A DNA stretch of 64,000 nucleotides from Erodium maritimum (Eukaryota > Streptophyta > Magnoliopsida > Geraniales > Geraniaceae), in the NCBI GenBank assembly GCA_963921825.1, contig OY997593.1:69238039-69302038 (forward strand), in the 5' to 3' direction. Below, piece after piece: positions 35,440-51,169 of this stretch. How positions within the stretch are numbered: position 1 is the stretch's first letter; each line of letters starts with the position of its first letter. The position numbers and the translations under genes are program-made. Under the pieces are notes generated by a model. That model did not search any database. It worked only from the letters and a program-made list of their open reading frames with translations, and was not told the origin of the DNA.

Positions 35440-36300
35440 TTTGTCAATGGCATGGATGAGATGGTAGTGTCAGGGAAGCCGGTGTTGTTGTTGGCACCAC
35501 TGGATTGGATACGAATTCGTTAGATCGAGTAACGGGCGGATCAAATCTCTAGCCGAAAGAATGATCTATACAATATTAAACTCTTTACAACTAATGACCC
35601 TACGTAACATAAAATTCTACGCTAAACCTGAGAAATACATTCTTAGCTCTTTAGAATCATAGTGAATATAATTTTAAAGGGTTGATAATATCAAATAAAT
35701 TTGAAAATATTAGAATCAAATGTATCACTCAAATGTCTAAAACGTCGTATTTTTACAACAGACGAAAAAGTCTCAAAGACTGCTCTATTTAAGGTTTAGC
35801 CCTTTTCGTAGTCACACCTCCTTTTCTCTCCCTCATCGAAGCCACAATGTATGCGACTTTCTCCTCGCCCTCCACCCTTCTAGCCGGCATGGTTTCATTT
35901 TCACGACATACATCCCCGCCGCATATCGCTTCGGGTATGTCTCCTCCACCGCAACAAGGCCACCAGTTCTCTGGCGACTTCAACCTAGAACGGGCCCAAG
36001 CACGGCTGCCCCTAGACTCGCCTGCCTGGTCTCCAAGGCCATAGAGGGCCCTGTCTAGGTCGGTATAGACACTCCCACCTCTCTCCTCAGCCTCACATGC
36101 GGTGGGGTTTGTTCAGGAACAGGTGGGGATCTTCTCCCTTTGAGATTAATTTGATTGGGATGAAGACGATGTGGTGATGGACGAAGAGGCGGACAATCTC
36201 AATCAGGCGCAAGTTGCAAAACAGCCTCACTAGGAGTTATAAGTCACCAAGGACCTCGGGGTAGAATGTTGGTGGTCTTCCCCTCATGATCCAAGACCGA
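35440..36300 (+). repeat. Local repeat R, copy 3
   Basis: The longest same-strand copy of R. It runs from the GTGTCAGGGAAGCCGGTGTTG segment, through CTCGATCGAACG-like sequence and a TCAAATAAATTTGAAAAT stretch, to the leader and the acidic DEDDVVMDEE frame at about 36150-36220. It lies just upstream of kelch-like copy 2, and a short inverted piece of R (35175-35240) lies between them. Confidence 0.65.
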
Positions 36301-36364
36301 TCATGTTTACTGTGAGTTAAGGTCGAGGAGCCTATTTATATAGCTTCCATCAACGCCAAGGATC

Positions 36365-36835
36365 GAACAAAACATCCTTAATATTCACAGAAGAAGAGCT
36401 TCATAAAGGCCACAGACAACTACAATGATACCAGGATTGTCGGAAGAGAAGGCTACGGTACAGTCTTCAGTGGAAGTCTATCAGAAGGGACAGTTGTGGA
36501 TCAAACCCAAATTGAGTAATTCATCAACGAGATGATCATTTTGTCCAAGATCAATCATAGAAACGTAGTGAAGCTCCTAGGGTTTTGCCTAGAGACACAA
36601 ATCTCGTTACTGGTCTATGAGTTTGTCTCTAGCGGCAAACTTTTCGAACACATCCACGACAAGAACAAGACATGTTCCATTCCATGGGAGGTTCAATTAA
36701 GGATAGCCACATAAATTGATGGAGTGCTCGCTTACCTACAAGGGCAACTTCAATACCCATCATTCATATATAGAGATGTGAAGACTACAGAGCTTCGATA
36801 TTGGTTATACTCGATCAAGACGAGCTAACCCTATA
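36365..36835 (+). pseudogene. N-terminal half of a WAK-like kinase domain
   Basis: The plus strand reads [39 protein letters not shown], then after an in-frame [38 protein letters not shown] and YRDVKTTE. This is kinase subdomains I to VIb of the WAK-like group. The segment that normally holds the catalytic lysine after the glycine loop is deleted. A second in-frame stop follows QLRIAT. Past YRDVKTT a deletion joins directly to an ASILVILDQDELT remnant near 36795-36830, the counterpart of the sequence at the start of the fragment at 26610. Confidence 0.8.
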
Positions 36836-36839
36836 ACTA

Positions 36840-38400
36840 AAGACTCGGCTAATCCAGGGACAATCTAGTGGATTACTGCTTTGAATCACAATTTTGTGAG
36901 TGGCACGAGGTTCGTTTCCTGACTCAATCTGAAAATGCTCGGGATATCTGATATGAGGCGTTTGAAGGGATAACGGACATCCAGAGAGGACACTAGGAAA
37001 TAGGGAAGGAGCCTGACCCAACGAACGGAAACAAGCAACGAATGAGACGCCCCCACCACCAACCTTAGCAAAGAAACTCCTACAGTGCTCGGCTATTGGA
37101 AAAATAGCCCCCCAGAGCTAACACCAGCGACGATCCAGGAGGAGAGTTCAGCTCAAAACTCTCAGTTCTCTACCGGATAAGAAAATATTAGGTAAAGAGT
37201 TGAAACATAAGAGGATCACTTCAGAGGGGAAGGCGGCGAATAGATCTGGGATAAACCCTAGATTTGGAAAAGGAAACCAGGCCAGATAGAGAACGAGAAG
37301 GGTTGCACAGATCTGGTCGGGAAGAGCGAAAGGGAGGTAGAGGAGGAGGGAGAGGGAGAGGGTCACCAACCTGAAAGCTCGATTGAGCCCCAACCAGAGG
37401 TCGAGGAGGCCTGAATGACAGTCAGAGGAGACGGATTTATGGGTTTGGAATGAGCCAAAATCGAGAATAAAGAGAGTGAGGACTGAGGGAGTCAAAGGGG
37501 AGAGAAATATAGTAAAGAAGAAGGGGTGAGAAGGGGAGAGCTCCGGTGGCTCACACGGCGATGGAGTTGAAGGAATTGGGCTAGGGTTAGGAATAATCTA
37601 GAGAAATGTTAGAGCACACCTCTCTCTAGAAAGAAGGGACCTTTTGTGTATCTCGAAAACCATCTGATTAATTTCATATCTCAGTTGAATTGTTTATGAG
37701 GTATGATTTATATGTAAATAAACGGAGGAAACATATAACTTTAAAATTAACCTTAGGAAAAAACTTTAAACCCTATCTCTCCTCTTTTTCTCTCTAAAGC
37801 CACCATCTCTTCACCTCGTTCCTCCTCTATTTCTTTATGGTTGGCGGCCTCCCTCCTTCTATAGAGGTCGTCGGTCCTTCGTCCATCCTCCCTTCTCTTC
37901 TCTTATTTTCCTCTCGCATTCCTCTTCTGTCTTGTACCACCTTACCCTTGCTCCTTTTTCTGACCAACCCATCCTTCATTCCCACCTCCCGAGTTTCGTC
38001 CTTCGCCTTGCCTCGGGCGAGCCTTACCGCCCTCTGTTGCCCGAACTCGCCTCCCTCCTCTGTCGCCCTCCGTTGCCCGAATTCGCCCTCTGTTGTCCAT
38101 CACAGTAGGTCAAGACAACCCCCCGAAAGGACTTTTAGAACCTTGTATCTACTTAATTGTTTTGATTTGATGAATTCGTATTTCGTGTTCGTGTATTTTC
38201 CTCTTAATTGCTTATAAGAGTTTGTTTAGTGTAGAGAGTCGGCACATCTATCAATCGATAGGGGTCTCTAACATATTATTGGCTTTTTGAGTGTATTGCC
38301 GATTATACTGGATGTATTCCTGTTTATGTATGTTGTTTGGCACTCTTAATGAGAAATAACATGACATTTTAAAAAGAAATAACCCTAAGATAGAATATTT
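36840..38400. other. Unassigned; possible poly(A) retroelement at 37745-38380
   Basis: 36840-37740 shows no gene. From about 37765 a pyrimidine-rich leader is followed by short open frames, and the block ends GGCACTCTTAATGAGAAATAAC near 38360, which resembles LINE 3' ends. AAATTAACCTTA (about 37743) and AAATAACCCTA (about 38376) could be a diverged target duplication. The evidence is weak. Confidence 0.3.
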
Positions 38401-38415
38401 AAAGAGTCCCTCAAC

Positions 38416-38511
38416 AAATAACAAACATATGCTATAACACATAGACTAGGTAATACATAATCCAAATAACAAACATATGCTACGACACATAAACTAGGTA
38501 ATACATAATTC
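38416..38511. repeat. Two tandem 48-bp units
   Basis: ACAAACATATGCTAYRACAC at 38421 is repeated at 38469, and both units continue through ACTAGGTAATACATAAT. The array lies just downstream of the 304-codon gene on the minus strand, in or near its 3' UTR. Confidence 0.85.
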
Positions 38512-38680
38512 AGTAGGTGTTTAAATGATAAAAACACATAAACAACATGTGACAAACACATTTTTTCATTCAACACTTCTGTTCTCAGGTAGTTTACTGT
38601 TCCTGACTAATACATAAGGATATATGTTTACATTACCGCGTTATCATATAGTCTACTTGAATAGTGACACCCGGCTCCAG

Positions 38681-39763
38681 CTACGGATCAGGATAATGAA
38701 GCCCAGAATCACCACCAATTCTGCAGGCATGTACTCCAGCACTAACAAGGGCCACATGACACTGGGAAAGGAACTTCGGGACCATCCGGCGAAAATCCTT
38801 CATGATTTCTTCAGCACTTGCTTCAGAATTATTCAACTCACCCAAATCTCTTCCCAGACTTAAAAAAACTGGCCCGTCAGCATAAGAATCCTTGTACACA
38901 TTAGCCTTCAGTCGAACATAATTGGACTGGGCCTTTTCATTCCAACCCCGTTGTTGCTTGAGACGTCCCAGATTCCGAAGAGCATGCATTTTCTGCTCCC
39001 TTCCATAAAAGCTGAGACTGCCAAGTGCAATCGAGATGTAGCAAAACTGCTGCCAATCATTAAAGAAAATCGGGTTTTCAGCCAAAAACCTACAAAACAA
39101 AAAACAGAAAATTGTAAAACACATCAAGTATTATACAACGTAAATTGTAAAACAGGCCTTATGTTATGAAACCTAGTATTAAGCAACTTACCGATAATAT
39201 TCGGGAACAGCCTCCTCGTCAAAGCTACAAATGAACTCCTCAATCTCGGGAACGGCCTTGAGCAGATTTTCTCCCAAGACATGGGTCAGGCCATACTTGT
39301 CTCGTTCAAGGTCTGTCGAGGTCTTGAAGTGGAGAGGCTTGATAATAGCCCTACCATCGGCTACCACAATGTCCGCCTCTGTTAGGGTGAAGTGGTGACC
39401 CTTCTCGAGAAGCCTTCCTACCGCACGGAAGATGTCTCTGGAGAAAGAAGGCCATCAGTATTATTTACTTTACGAGAAATGAAAAAAGGAAAAGTGTTCT
39501 TACCTCAGCACTGGCTTGAAGGCCGGACTCAATTGATCTTCTATGAAGAGGGGATGTTGTGTCTTCCACTGGGAAAACGGTTCTTCCTGAACCATCGCGG
39601 GCTGTAAAGCTAGCCAGCGTGTCTTGTCCTTGTTCACTCCTAGCAGAGGGAAGAACAGGGGTCTACACAACTCAAAATTGGGTTTAAACGCCTCCCAATC
39701 AGTGATTGTCCCGGTTCGTTTCTCCTCGTCAGGTAGGCATATCACAGGGCCGAGTGCATCCAT
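38681..39763 (-). CDS. Unrecognised protein, three coding exons (304 aa)
   Basis: Exons at 39763-39504, 39437-39192 and 39089-38681 join without frame loss to 305 codons including the stop. All junctions are GT-AG (GTAAGA, GTAAGT; CTCCAG, TTGTAG). The protein begins MDALGPVICLPDEEKRTGTI. The middle part, RDIFRAVGRLLEKGHHFTLT and ADIVVADGRAIIKPLHF, loosely resembles the catalytic-loop region of a decayed kinase fold, but no kinase catalytic residues are present. I do not recognise the family. There are no signal peptide or membrane segments. A splice acceptor-like TTGCAG lies directly before the ATG, and a GC-richer block near 41410-41520 ends in CACTGTGAGT, a good donor. A 5' UTR intron of about 1.65 kb is therefore likely. 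Confidence 0.6.
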
Positions 39764-41520
39764 GCTGCAATTTTTAAACATTCCATAAAAACAAATGAAA
39801 TAGAACAATCTAGCCTAGCAAGTAACAACCACCCCGAAACAACAGCAGTCGAAGTTTGAGCAGGTAAGAGGCATGAAATATTTACGCAATATATAATTAA
39901 AACAGGAGGTAGATGTTAATTTCAAGATCAAACTACTCTTTCTTGTTCTTGTAATGTGATTTTCCAAACCTTCCAGTACAGATAAGAAACAGCTTAAAAA
40001 CATTGGGGGAAAAAACAATGCAAAAATGCTGATTTCAAGATTAAGCTATTCTTCTCTTTTAATGTGACTTACCAAACCTTCCTGTTGATTATCACACATA
40101 AGAAACAGCTTTTAATTCAAAAATGCTAATTTCAAGATCAAAATCATCTAAGTCTTTCTCTTTTTTAGGGTTTCGTTCTGGGTAGATTTGTTTGGAATTT
40201 GAATATTGTTCCAATCTCACAATTCCATTGCTCTTTTTACATTTAATCTCTATTACCCCTTCTTTAGACTTGTTAGTTGAATAATTTCAACAATGAACCA
40301 GATAAATGGAACCCATCAACACACCACCAACTAATTTTCCCACAAACGCTTACTCAGTCAAACCCTTTAACGATGAACGCAGAGCTCGATGGGTAAATAA
40401 GAGAAGAATGTTACCTAACTCGCGGCGGTGGCACGGTGGTGGTGTGGTGGTCGGATATGGGCTTCCTCTCCAACGATCTGGTGGGGGTACTTCTCAACCT
40501 TCCAATGGATTAAGAGACAGCTTTAAAACTTCGAAAAAAAGACGGATTCAAAAATGCTAAAACACTTGAATGAGTAAGAAATCAAGTAAGAGCTACCCCC
40601 AAATGAATTAGCATACAAAAGTCCCAACTTTCTCTTGACCCAATAGCAAATTTGAGAAAATTTACTAGCTAATCTAGTTTTCTAGGGCATTCTATGGTAG
40701 CGTCCAAGTATAGTAATATAATTAGCCCTAAACTTGATATCCAAAAAATGACCATAAGAAGCATCCAAGTATCTTCTATGCCTAATCTCTCTCTGGAAAC
40801 CCCATGAGTACATGCATTTCCCCAACTATTTGAGTTTAATGAACACAAAATTGTCCAATTAAGTCATTTTTCTAACTATTCCATATCCATACCATCTCAC
40901 ATGCTTTTTCATGATGTAAATGAACTAATACCCAAAGCTGTACAAAGCTATAAGTTTTTCTTTTCTAAAGTAGTAATCACCCATTGTTCTTACACGTTAT
41001 TACACAAAGAGCTCTGAATAAAAATAAGAACCCCCAACCTCATCCCATTTTTACCTGCATAGAGTTGTTTGATTGCTTAGAAACTCAGTCAAAACAGAAC
41101 AATTATACTTAAGAAAAAACACTACATTGCCATAACTGAGGTCACATTCTCCTGCAAACAATGTAGCAAAACTGTTTTTTCTTTCTTTTCCCCTAATTTT
41201 CACTACAACCAAACAGCCGGCAAGGTTTTAAATCTCATCACCATACCCTACAGGCTACAACCCATTTCCGACTCTGCTTTTCAGAAGTCAACATGCAAAA
41301 AACGAATCAATCAAAGCGGATTTGATTTTGAACCATTCAGACACGAATCCGAGCAGAATCAAACACAAAACGGGTCGAGCGGACGAAAATGAGAGAGGTG
41401 TTGAGAGGACTCACAGTGAAGTGAAAGAACAGAGACTGCGAACTCGAGTGGACGCCGGACGGAGCTCAGGAGAGGGACGGTGGTGAACAGAGGTCTTGGG
41501 TGCCTTCACCACTTGCATTA
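39764..41520 (-). other. Probable 5' UTR intron and leader of the 304-aa gene
   Basis: No coding sequence is visible. A candidate non-coding first exon ends at a GTGAGT donor near 41411, and the acceptor would be the TTGCAG at 39765-39770. The interval between them is AT-rich with pyrimidine tracts and has no clear transposon. Confidence 0.35.
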
Positions 41521-42889
41521 TCCCCATTTTGGGTGCCTCTCAGCGGGCTCCTACAAGCCCCATCGATAGCTCAGCCGAGGCACACCGGGTAGGGGACGGA
41601 GAACAACCTACTCTTGCTCGATTCCTCTACCAAATCTTGTGTCGGCCCACCCTCCCCTGTCAATGACTCGACCACTTAGAACCACCGTTAGTGCGATGAT
41701 ACACGGCCTCACCTACCCACATCGTTGGGTAGGAAGCTCTAGAGGATCGTTCCTAGCCGTTGGCATGCTGACGATTCTCCTATCCTTAGGACCTTCGGCC
41801 TGGCCACCCTGTACAGTCTATCATTCGGCCACCCGGAAAAGCCTTCCAAAACCATCCACGGTGGGCTCATCTGAAAGACGTCACAGAATCGAGGACACCT
41901 CCTTTAGACGCTAGAATGAACTCGTCGACCACCAACAACCCCGTTGTTTCCAGATGCTCCAGATCCACAAGGAATGTTGAGGGCTTTCCAAATGATCTCC
42001 TGGTCGACCAAGAGATGGCTCTCCGCCCCATTCAGACGAATGTATGGGATCGCAACCCAAGATCTCCTGCCTACCATGATTGTACATCCACGGTGTTGAA
42101 AGCACGTGTGCCTCTGCTCGGTACCACCACCTCACATCTCAAAGGTCGCGGGGGCCAAGTGAAGTTGGTGCAACACAAAATCTCTTGCCTAACCAAGAGA
42201 AGCTTCTTATATGTTCCTAGTATCTGGACGTGCCACTGGCTAGGGCATCGGCTTATACAAGAATCTCCCAGGTGGGGACTGCTCAACGGCCCTACTTGGG
42301 ACGATGACTAGACCACCAAGGATCGAGGCGTGTATGGGGATGCACGCCTCGCCCTGTTAGCGTCGATGCAAGCCTAATGACCCTTTCCCTCCATTATCTG
42401 TAGTTCTCCCTGCCTGCCCGTTATTCCTTCAAACGTCTCGGATCTCTCGACACGGGAAGCTTCAGGTCGATTCAAATAATGAGTATTACACGCTACAACT
42501 ATGTAGCCACTTGTGTGGATTTAATCCACTATTAGCTTACCCTTAGATTAGTCGAATATTATGTTATAGGGTTAACGTCCGATATCTATGGATTACGACT
42601 TTAATCTCACCTTCTATTTCTTTAGCTTTAATGTTACATTCTTTCATGATGGTATTTGTTATGTTCTTCCTTTATATGCTCAAAAAATATTTATTTAGGT
42701 TAATAAAATATCAATAAAATAATTAAGATGACACAAATTAAGGAACCAGGGAAGGTTATTAAAAATAGTAATTAATGAAGATTAATAAAGAGACATATAA
42801 CTGAAATAAATTTTTAATAGGTCAAATATGACAAGAATGCTCGTCGTCGTCAACTCAGTCGTAAATGCTTTCTTGTGCCACACCAATTT
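41521..42889. other. Unassigned block
   Basis: 41530-42480 is more GC-rich than its surroundings and holds open frames at 41639-41914 and 41916-42311 (plus) with no family motif. A perfect 8-bp hairpin, GAGGCGTG and CACGCCTC, lies at 42325-42350. The block may be an uncharacterised insertion. 42490-42889 is AT-rich and empty. Confidence 0.35.
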
Positions 42890-42902
42890 CTTATCGTTTC
42901 TT

Positions 42903-44408
42903 TTTTTTTATCGGCGAATGCATATATTAAAAAACCTCAATTCCGAGGTGGAAAAGGTTACAAAAAAGACACAATCTCACTACAGATTGTGAGAAATAAC
43001 AGGCAAGATTCAAATCTAGAACAAAGAACAGCACAAGAGAGTAAGAGCTTAAATCCAGTGTTTAAAGAAGAACATGATTGAGCCAATTTGAAGTTGTCCA
43101 AGTGAGGTTAGCCAAGGTGCATGTCTGACTAAGAGATGTTGATGTTCGACAAGTGAGAAGCTGCAAGTGAGTGGCTTCTGTAAGGAGGTAGGACTTGGCC
43201 ATGTCTTCAACTGAGTCCTAGTGTCCCCGAGGGAGAGAACGATCTCAAGTACTGGCTCTCAGCCAAGGAAAAGAACCTGCCAAGTTTCACAACAGAGGGA
43301 AAACAGAAACACAGTACCCCAACCACAAACCTCATCCATAGGAACCAAAATTGGAACCTAGCAACCAATCAACATTAGTTACAACCTAGAAAGGGGGCCA
43401 GGATAAAATCAACCCAAACTCACCCCAAATCACAAAAACTGTACCGAATCACTACCAAAAACTTCTTCAGATTAGCCAAAGGCCAAAATCCCCACAGGGG
43501 CCAACACCAACTGTGAGGACCCGTTCTCATAAAGAGGACGGGAACCGAAGACTAGAAGGCATGAAGAGGAAAATTTTAACAGGAAAATGGGAGAGAGGGA
43601 GGTAAGAACCAAGAAGGAAATCAACCAGAAAGGTTGAGACCCTTCTTACTCTTCCCAGAGGCAAGGGAAGGGGGAACTGCAAACTCGAACCTGAAGAGCC
43701 CAGCAACCCATCTCCAAAGTCACTGCCACTAAAATCTTCTGGAGCTGCTTGAGATCGAAAACATGTATGGGTCTTGATGGAGCTGCTGTCTCGGATTCAC
43801 GCCCAGCTGCCTGCTCCGGAACTGCTACAGCCGTGGATGACGCTGCACACACCGGCAAAGCAACAATGGTCGTCGAAGATAAGACCGACACTGATAGATC
43901 TGAAGCACGGACCGCCAAAGCTGGAGCGGTCCGGATCTGTCGAGGCGGAGACGGAGTCGGAGACCAGGCCGGAGGCCATGGCCAAGTCGGGGTCGAAGAG
44001 AGATGATGTCCGGAGGAAGGGGAGGTCCAGATCTGTCGAAAAGAGTCATATCTGACCTTGAGGCCAAGCGAGGAGTGGTAGTCGGGGCCGGCGCCGAGGG
44101 CCAGGGAGCCTGAGACGAGTGGAGGCCATGGTCGGAGTCGAGGGGCAGCGTGGGTCTCCGGGAAGAGGCAGATCTGAGCGAGCCGGACTGAAGACAGAGG
44201 GCGGCGTCGGTCGGAGCAAGAGGAGAAAAGAGACGGGGGTAGAACAGATGGGGGTAGAACAAGGGGGTCTCGTCGGCAACGATCGAAGCCGAAGCTTGTG
44301 ACCGGAGCCGACGAGAGAGAAAGGGGGGCGGCGGTCGACTGAAGCTAGGGTTTTGGTTTAGAGGAGAGAGCGTTTTTTCCTTGGGCCTTTTTTTAAGTTA
44401 TCCGTTTC
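42903..44408 (-). mobile_element. Non-autonomous LINE-like element with 13-bp TSD
   Basis: On the minus strand this 1.5-kb insertion ends in a poly(A) tail (poly-T 42901-42909). CTTATCGTTTCTT occurs exactly at 42890-42902 and 44409-44421. The 5' end has a GGCCCAAGG stretch and a CCCTAGCTTC leader, then GC-rich sequence. The 3' end shares its layout with the elements ending at 12583 and 61431. Reading frames in the GC-rich half are proline/arginine-rich and carry no domain; there is no reverse transcriptase. Confidence 0.85.
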
Positions 44409-44421
44409 CTTATCGTTTCTT

Positions 44422-45805
44422 CATTGATCCAATCAAGGCTTTTTCCTCTTTGCATCGCACGCCGCTCTCCTGGTCCACGCCACCACAACCATCCTCTGCA
44501 TGCCCGATGCCGGCTACACTTCCCTATTGCACCACCTCATCCCAACCAGCCGATATCAATCCTTGGAATAACTGCATCTAGCGAGCCATGACAGTCGCTA
44601 GACAACCTGTCGTCGCCGCTAGACCGCCTCCTTCCTCATGCATACGCACCACCCAGGAAGTCATGTCCCACTATTTTCACTGGGAATATGGAGATGATCC
44701 ATTCAAGGGCAGACCAAGCCCGCCCCCGACCACCACACTCTGCATCTTCTCCGCCGGGAATAACGCGGTCAACGACCGGTCATCGTTTATGGTCGTGACC
44801 CTAAGGACGCCGCCCAAACTAGTGCCTACTACATCATATGAGGCTAGGAAAATGTCGCCTACTAGCAAGGATTTTTGCCCCGCTGAGACGGATGCGATGT
44901 CTCTCAAGCAGCCTCGTGGGTCGCCATGAGTCACCCAAGACACCTCGAGTGTAGATGAGGAGCCTTACCCCAGTCTTTGTGAATCAGATACCCTTTGATT
45001 CTCAACCTCCTCTTTTCCTTGGTATACTCCTTGGACATATGCTATGACATAGCAAAACCATTCAAGTCTAGATAGGAGAAGTCTCATGGATTCATAGCAC
45101 CAAACACAATTGGAATAGAGAGCCACCCCCTAACATCTCCCTGGTTTTATCGGACTTTAGTTATAGGATCAGTGTTTCGATTGTCACCGAAACTGCATCT
45201 CATCCTGTTAATTGATTTTCATTTTTGTACGGTCACTATGTCACCTTTATCTTCATATCAATAAAATCCAATTCGAGTGACAAAAGAGAGTGAAATAAAA
45301 AAAAAATCTGAAAGGCTTATTTTGTAAGAGATCAATGAATGTTTATATAGACTTTTTACAAAAAAATGGCAAATAAAATGAAAATCGATGACAGTTAGGA
45401 CTCCCTAAATTCCATGTCTATATTTGACATAAAAGTTTATATGTTAAATTTAAATAGATCAAATTAAAGAATATTTAGGTCTAGTCAAATTATTAAGGAG
45501 TAGAGAGTATAAATAAATTTTAAATCATGACAAATAAGGTTTCCCTAGTCAAACTATCCATGACGTTGAAAGAAAAATAGTGTAGTAAATACATTTTATT
45601 CATGTGAAAGCTATGAATAGCAACAAGGTAGAGAAATTATACATAATTATTTTACAGTCACTGAATTGAATGTAGCTTTGTGTGAGTGGAAATGTAATAT
45701 ATAAATCACAGCCCAAAATGCCCCTTTCACAATATACAGTCACAGAGACTCACAAGCACCTTCTCTTCCTTTCTTCAGACTTGGAAAATTTTCACTATAT
45801 CTTCA
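44422..45805. other. Unassigned, mostly AT-rich
   Basis: A plus-strand frame at 44588-44929 (113 codons) has no recognisable motif. From about 45180 to 45800 the sequence is AT-rich and includes the 3' flank of the solanesyl diphosphate synthase gene. I see no gene. Confidence 0.4.
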
Positions 45806-48674
<2,869 letters not shown>

Positions 48675-50347
48675 CCTCAATCTCAGCAGCAAAAAACAAT
48701 TGAAAGACAGCAAATTTACACCAAACCCAGATAGAAAACAAGCTCAATCACTCAAACGAGCAACACCCACAAAGCCAGAATCAATCAAAACCCAGAAACT
48801 GAAGTGAAGAACCCAAAAAGAAACCCACTCGGAATTTAAATTGGGTATTTTTGAGGTAGAAATGGTTTTGATTTTGCACCTCTAAAAATGCTAGTGGAGG
48901 GGATTAGCTGATGAACGATGATATTGAGTGGATCCAGAAAGCCCACATACGAGGTTAGTTTTGGATTTTTGCTCGATACTCCGCCGCTACCATTAGAACA
49001 CGGATAGAGAGAAAGAGATGCTTGTGTCATGTGCAATGGAGAACCAGAAACTACCTTATCTATGGGTCAATTTATATTGTCTTAAGCAATTGGCGGTCAA
49101 ATGTTAGCCAACCATTGCCCGATTGAAGATTTGATTTTGCAATAAAGTTTAAATATCACACTTTTAATTATAATCACTCAACTCTATTTAAAATAGTTAA
49201 ATATGGTTTTAGTAGTAATTGAAGAAGATACTGAAGTTGATGGCGAATCGTTCCTGGTCCAATGATTTGTAGGATAATTGTAGGGTCTTTTTCAAGTTTA
49301 GATTTGGTTAGAAAATAGTTACAAGCAACAATAATATGTTTTGAGATGCCAAAAACATAATTGTTTCGAATATCAATAAACCTAATGATATAAATGGGGA
49401 AGAGTTTGGAATGTTTGGTTATCTAATTACCCACAATCAGTTGGTCCATGATTTGATGGACAGGTGGATGATAATGAGATTGCTTATTTTATTTTACTGA
49501 ACTGATCTTGATTAGCGTGGTCTAAACGTTAAAAGAACAAAAAATTGTGGTGAATTACTTATGTTTTGCAGGTGTTATCAATGAACTACTTATTTTGTAG
49601 AAAAAAGATCTCAATCATTTTTCATCCACAAAACTGTTACCTTTCACGAAAATTAGTCACATGACTTCGATTTGTTTTGAGAAATCACATTTTTGTTTTT
49701 TTGACTTTATATATGTTATAATTTAAAACCTTTATATATACAATTATGCATGACTACTTTCACCTTTTTGTCAAAAAAAAATACCCTTGCTAGTAGATTT
49801 GCGGACAAAAAATAGTTGAAGGATGTTTTCTGAAAGAAAAAAATTCCCAATAATATTTACAAAACACGAATTGTTCACTGTAATTTTTTGCAATTGTCCC
49901 TATCATCAGTTTTGGAGCCATGCATCATGACTGATTTCTAGTAGGCATACATATCACAGTCTTGAGGCAGCAAATCTATGCTATCTGTTATGTGGAATGA
50001 GAATTTACAAAGCTAGAACCTTAATTGTTTTGGATTGTTTCAGACACAATCATGTGACTTATCAGTTCATAAGACAACATTTACAGTTTTAACAAACATA
50101 AATGACCACGAGACAAACATATCGAAACATCGCGTTCAAGTTAAAATGTTCATGATTTGTAAAATTTCTTCTACAAAACCTATCAAGTGACTTGTCGGCT
50201 GTCGCATTGTGGATATCGTGCACTTGTTTAGCTTGGTGCCAAGCCCCCTCATGACCTAACTTCATGACCTAACTTTGTCCCCTACCTGAGACTAGCAGCA
50301 AAGTCTTATTAGCATCACGAAGTAGAGACTGTAAGGTTTTATAGTCA
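48675..50347. other. SPS 5' flank and gene-free interval
   Basis: 48675-49050 should hold the 5' UTR and promoter of the SPS gene; no clear TATA box is visible. 49060-50347 is AT-rich, with no gene, array or transposon that I can define. Confidence 0.4.
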
Positions 50348-50356
50348 TTTCATGAA

Positions 50357-50823
50357 GGGATAATTGCAAAAAGTATCTTGAGGTATTCATTTTTTTTGCA
50401 ACTTGTAGTCCTCTTTTTTTTAAATGGCAAAAAAGTACCTTAACTTGTCCCTTTGTTGCAATTCATATAAAATGACGATTTTACCTCACAATTTAGAGAT
50501 AAAAAAATAATAAGTACAAAACAAAACAAAAAATTCAAATTTTCAAATCCCTTAAATTTCTTACTCTTTGTACTTTCAAATCCCTTAATTTTCTTCCTCT
50601 TTGCACCGTAAAAGTAAGAAATTTAAGGGGTCTGAAAATTTGGATATTTTGTTCTTCAGTTATTATTTTAAATTTAAATTTCTAAGGGTAAAATTGTCAT
50701 TTTGAAACAAATTTAAACAAAGTGCCACAAAAAAACAGGTTCGGAGGACATTTTTCTCAATCATCAAGAGGACTACAAGTTGCAACAAGTGAATACCTCC
50801 AGGTACTTTTTTGCAATTTACCC
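50357..50823. mobile_element. Mutator-type MITE, copy 1, 9-bp TSD
   Basis: 467 bp from GGGATAATTGCAAAAAG to CTTTTTTGCAATTTACCC, with inverted repeats of more than 120 bases. TTTCATGAA is duplicated exactly at 50348-50356 and 50824-50832. It belongs to the same family as 51498-51862 and 52341-52765. Confidence 0.88.
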
Positions 50824-50832
50824 TTTCATGAA

Positions 50833-51169
50833 TTAATCTCACTTCAAAAGCACATTTAAAGCCCAAAATAGTCAGATGCAGACTAGACTGTTTGAGCCGG
50901 AGTGAAAAAAACTGCATGTTTGAAAGTTCAAGACATGTTCTCATTGGTAGTCAGAAATACAAATATCTCCATAATTAACACCAAAAAATAGAGTAGGCGA
51001 TAATTAACACCAATAATTGACTAATTTAAATCCTTATTCCACGCTCGGGAGTGGAGCTAAATCCATATTATACCTAGAAACTAATGCAAAAATGGAAAGT
51101 ATAATACCATTCACATGGTAGAATATTATCCCGAGATGCATAACTTGATATTTGAGTTAAGAGTAAATC
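50833..51169 (-). other. 3' flank of the PDRG1-like gene
   Basis: Probably the 3' UTR and terminator region. No further feature is visible. Confidence 0.35.

Noticed and set aside
42325-42350. Perfect 8-bp hairpin as a possible Helitron 3' end
   Set aside because: The bases that follow (GCCCTGTTAG) do not give the expected CTRR terminus, and no matching TC start was found.
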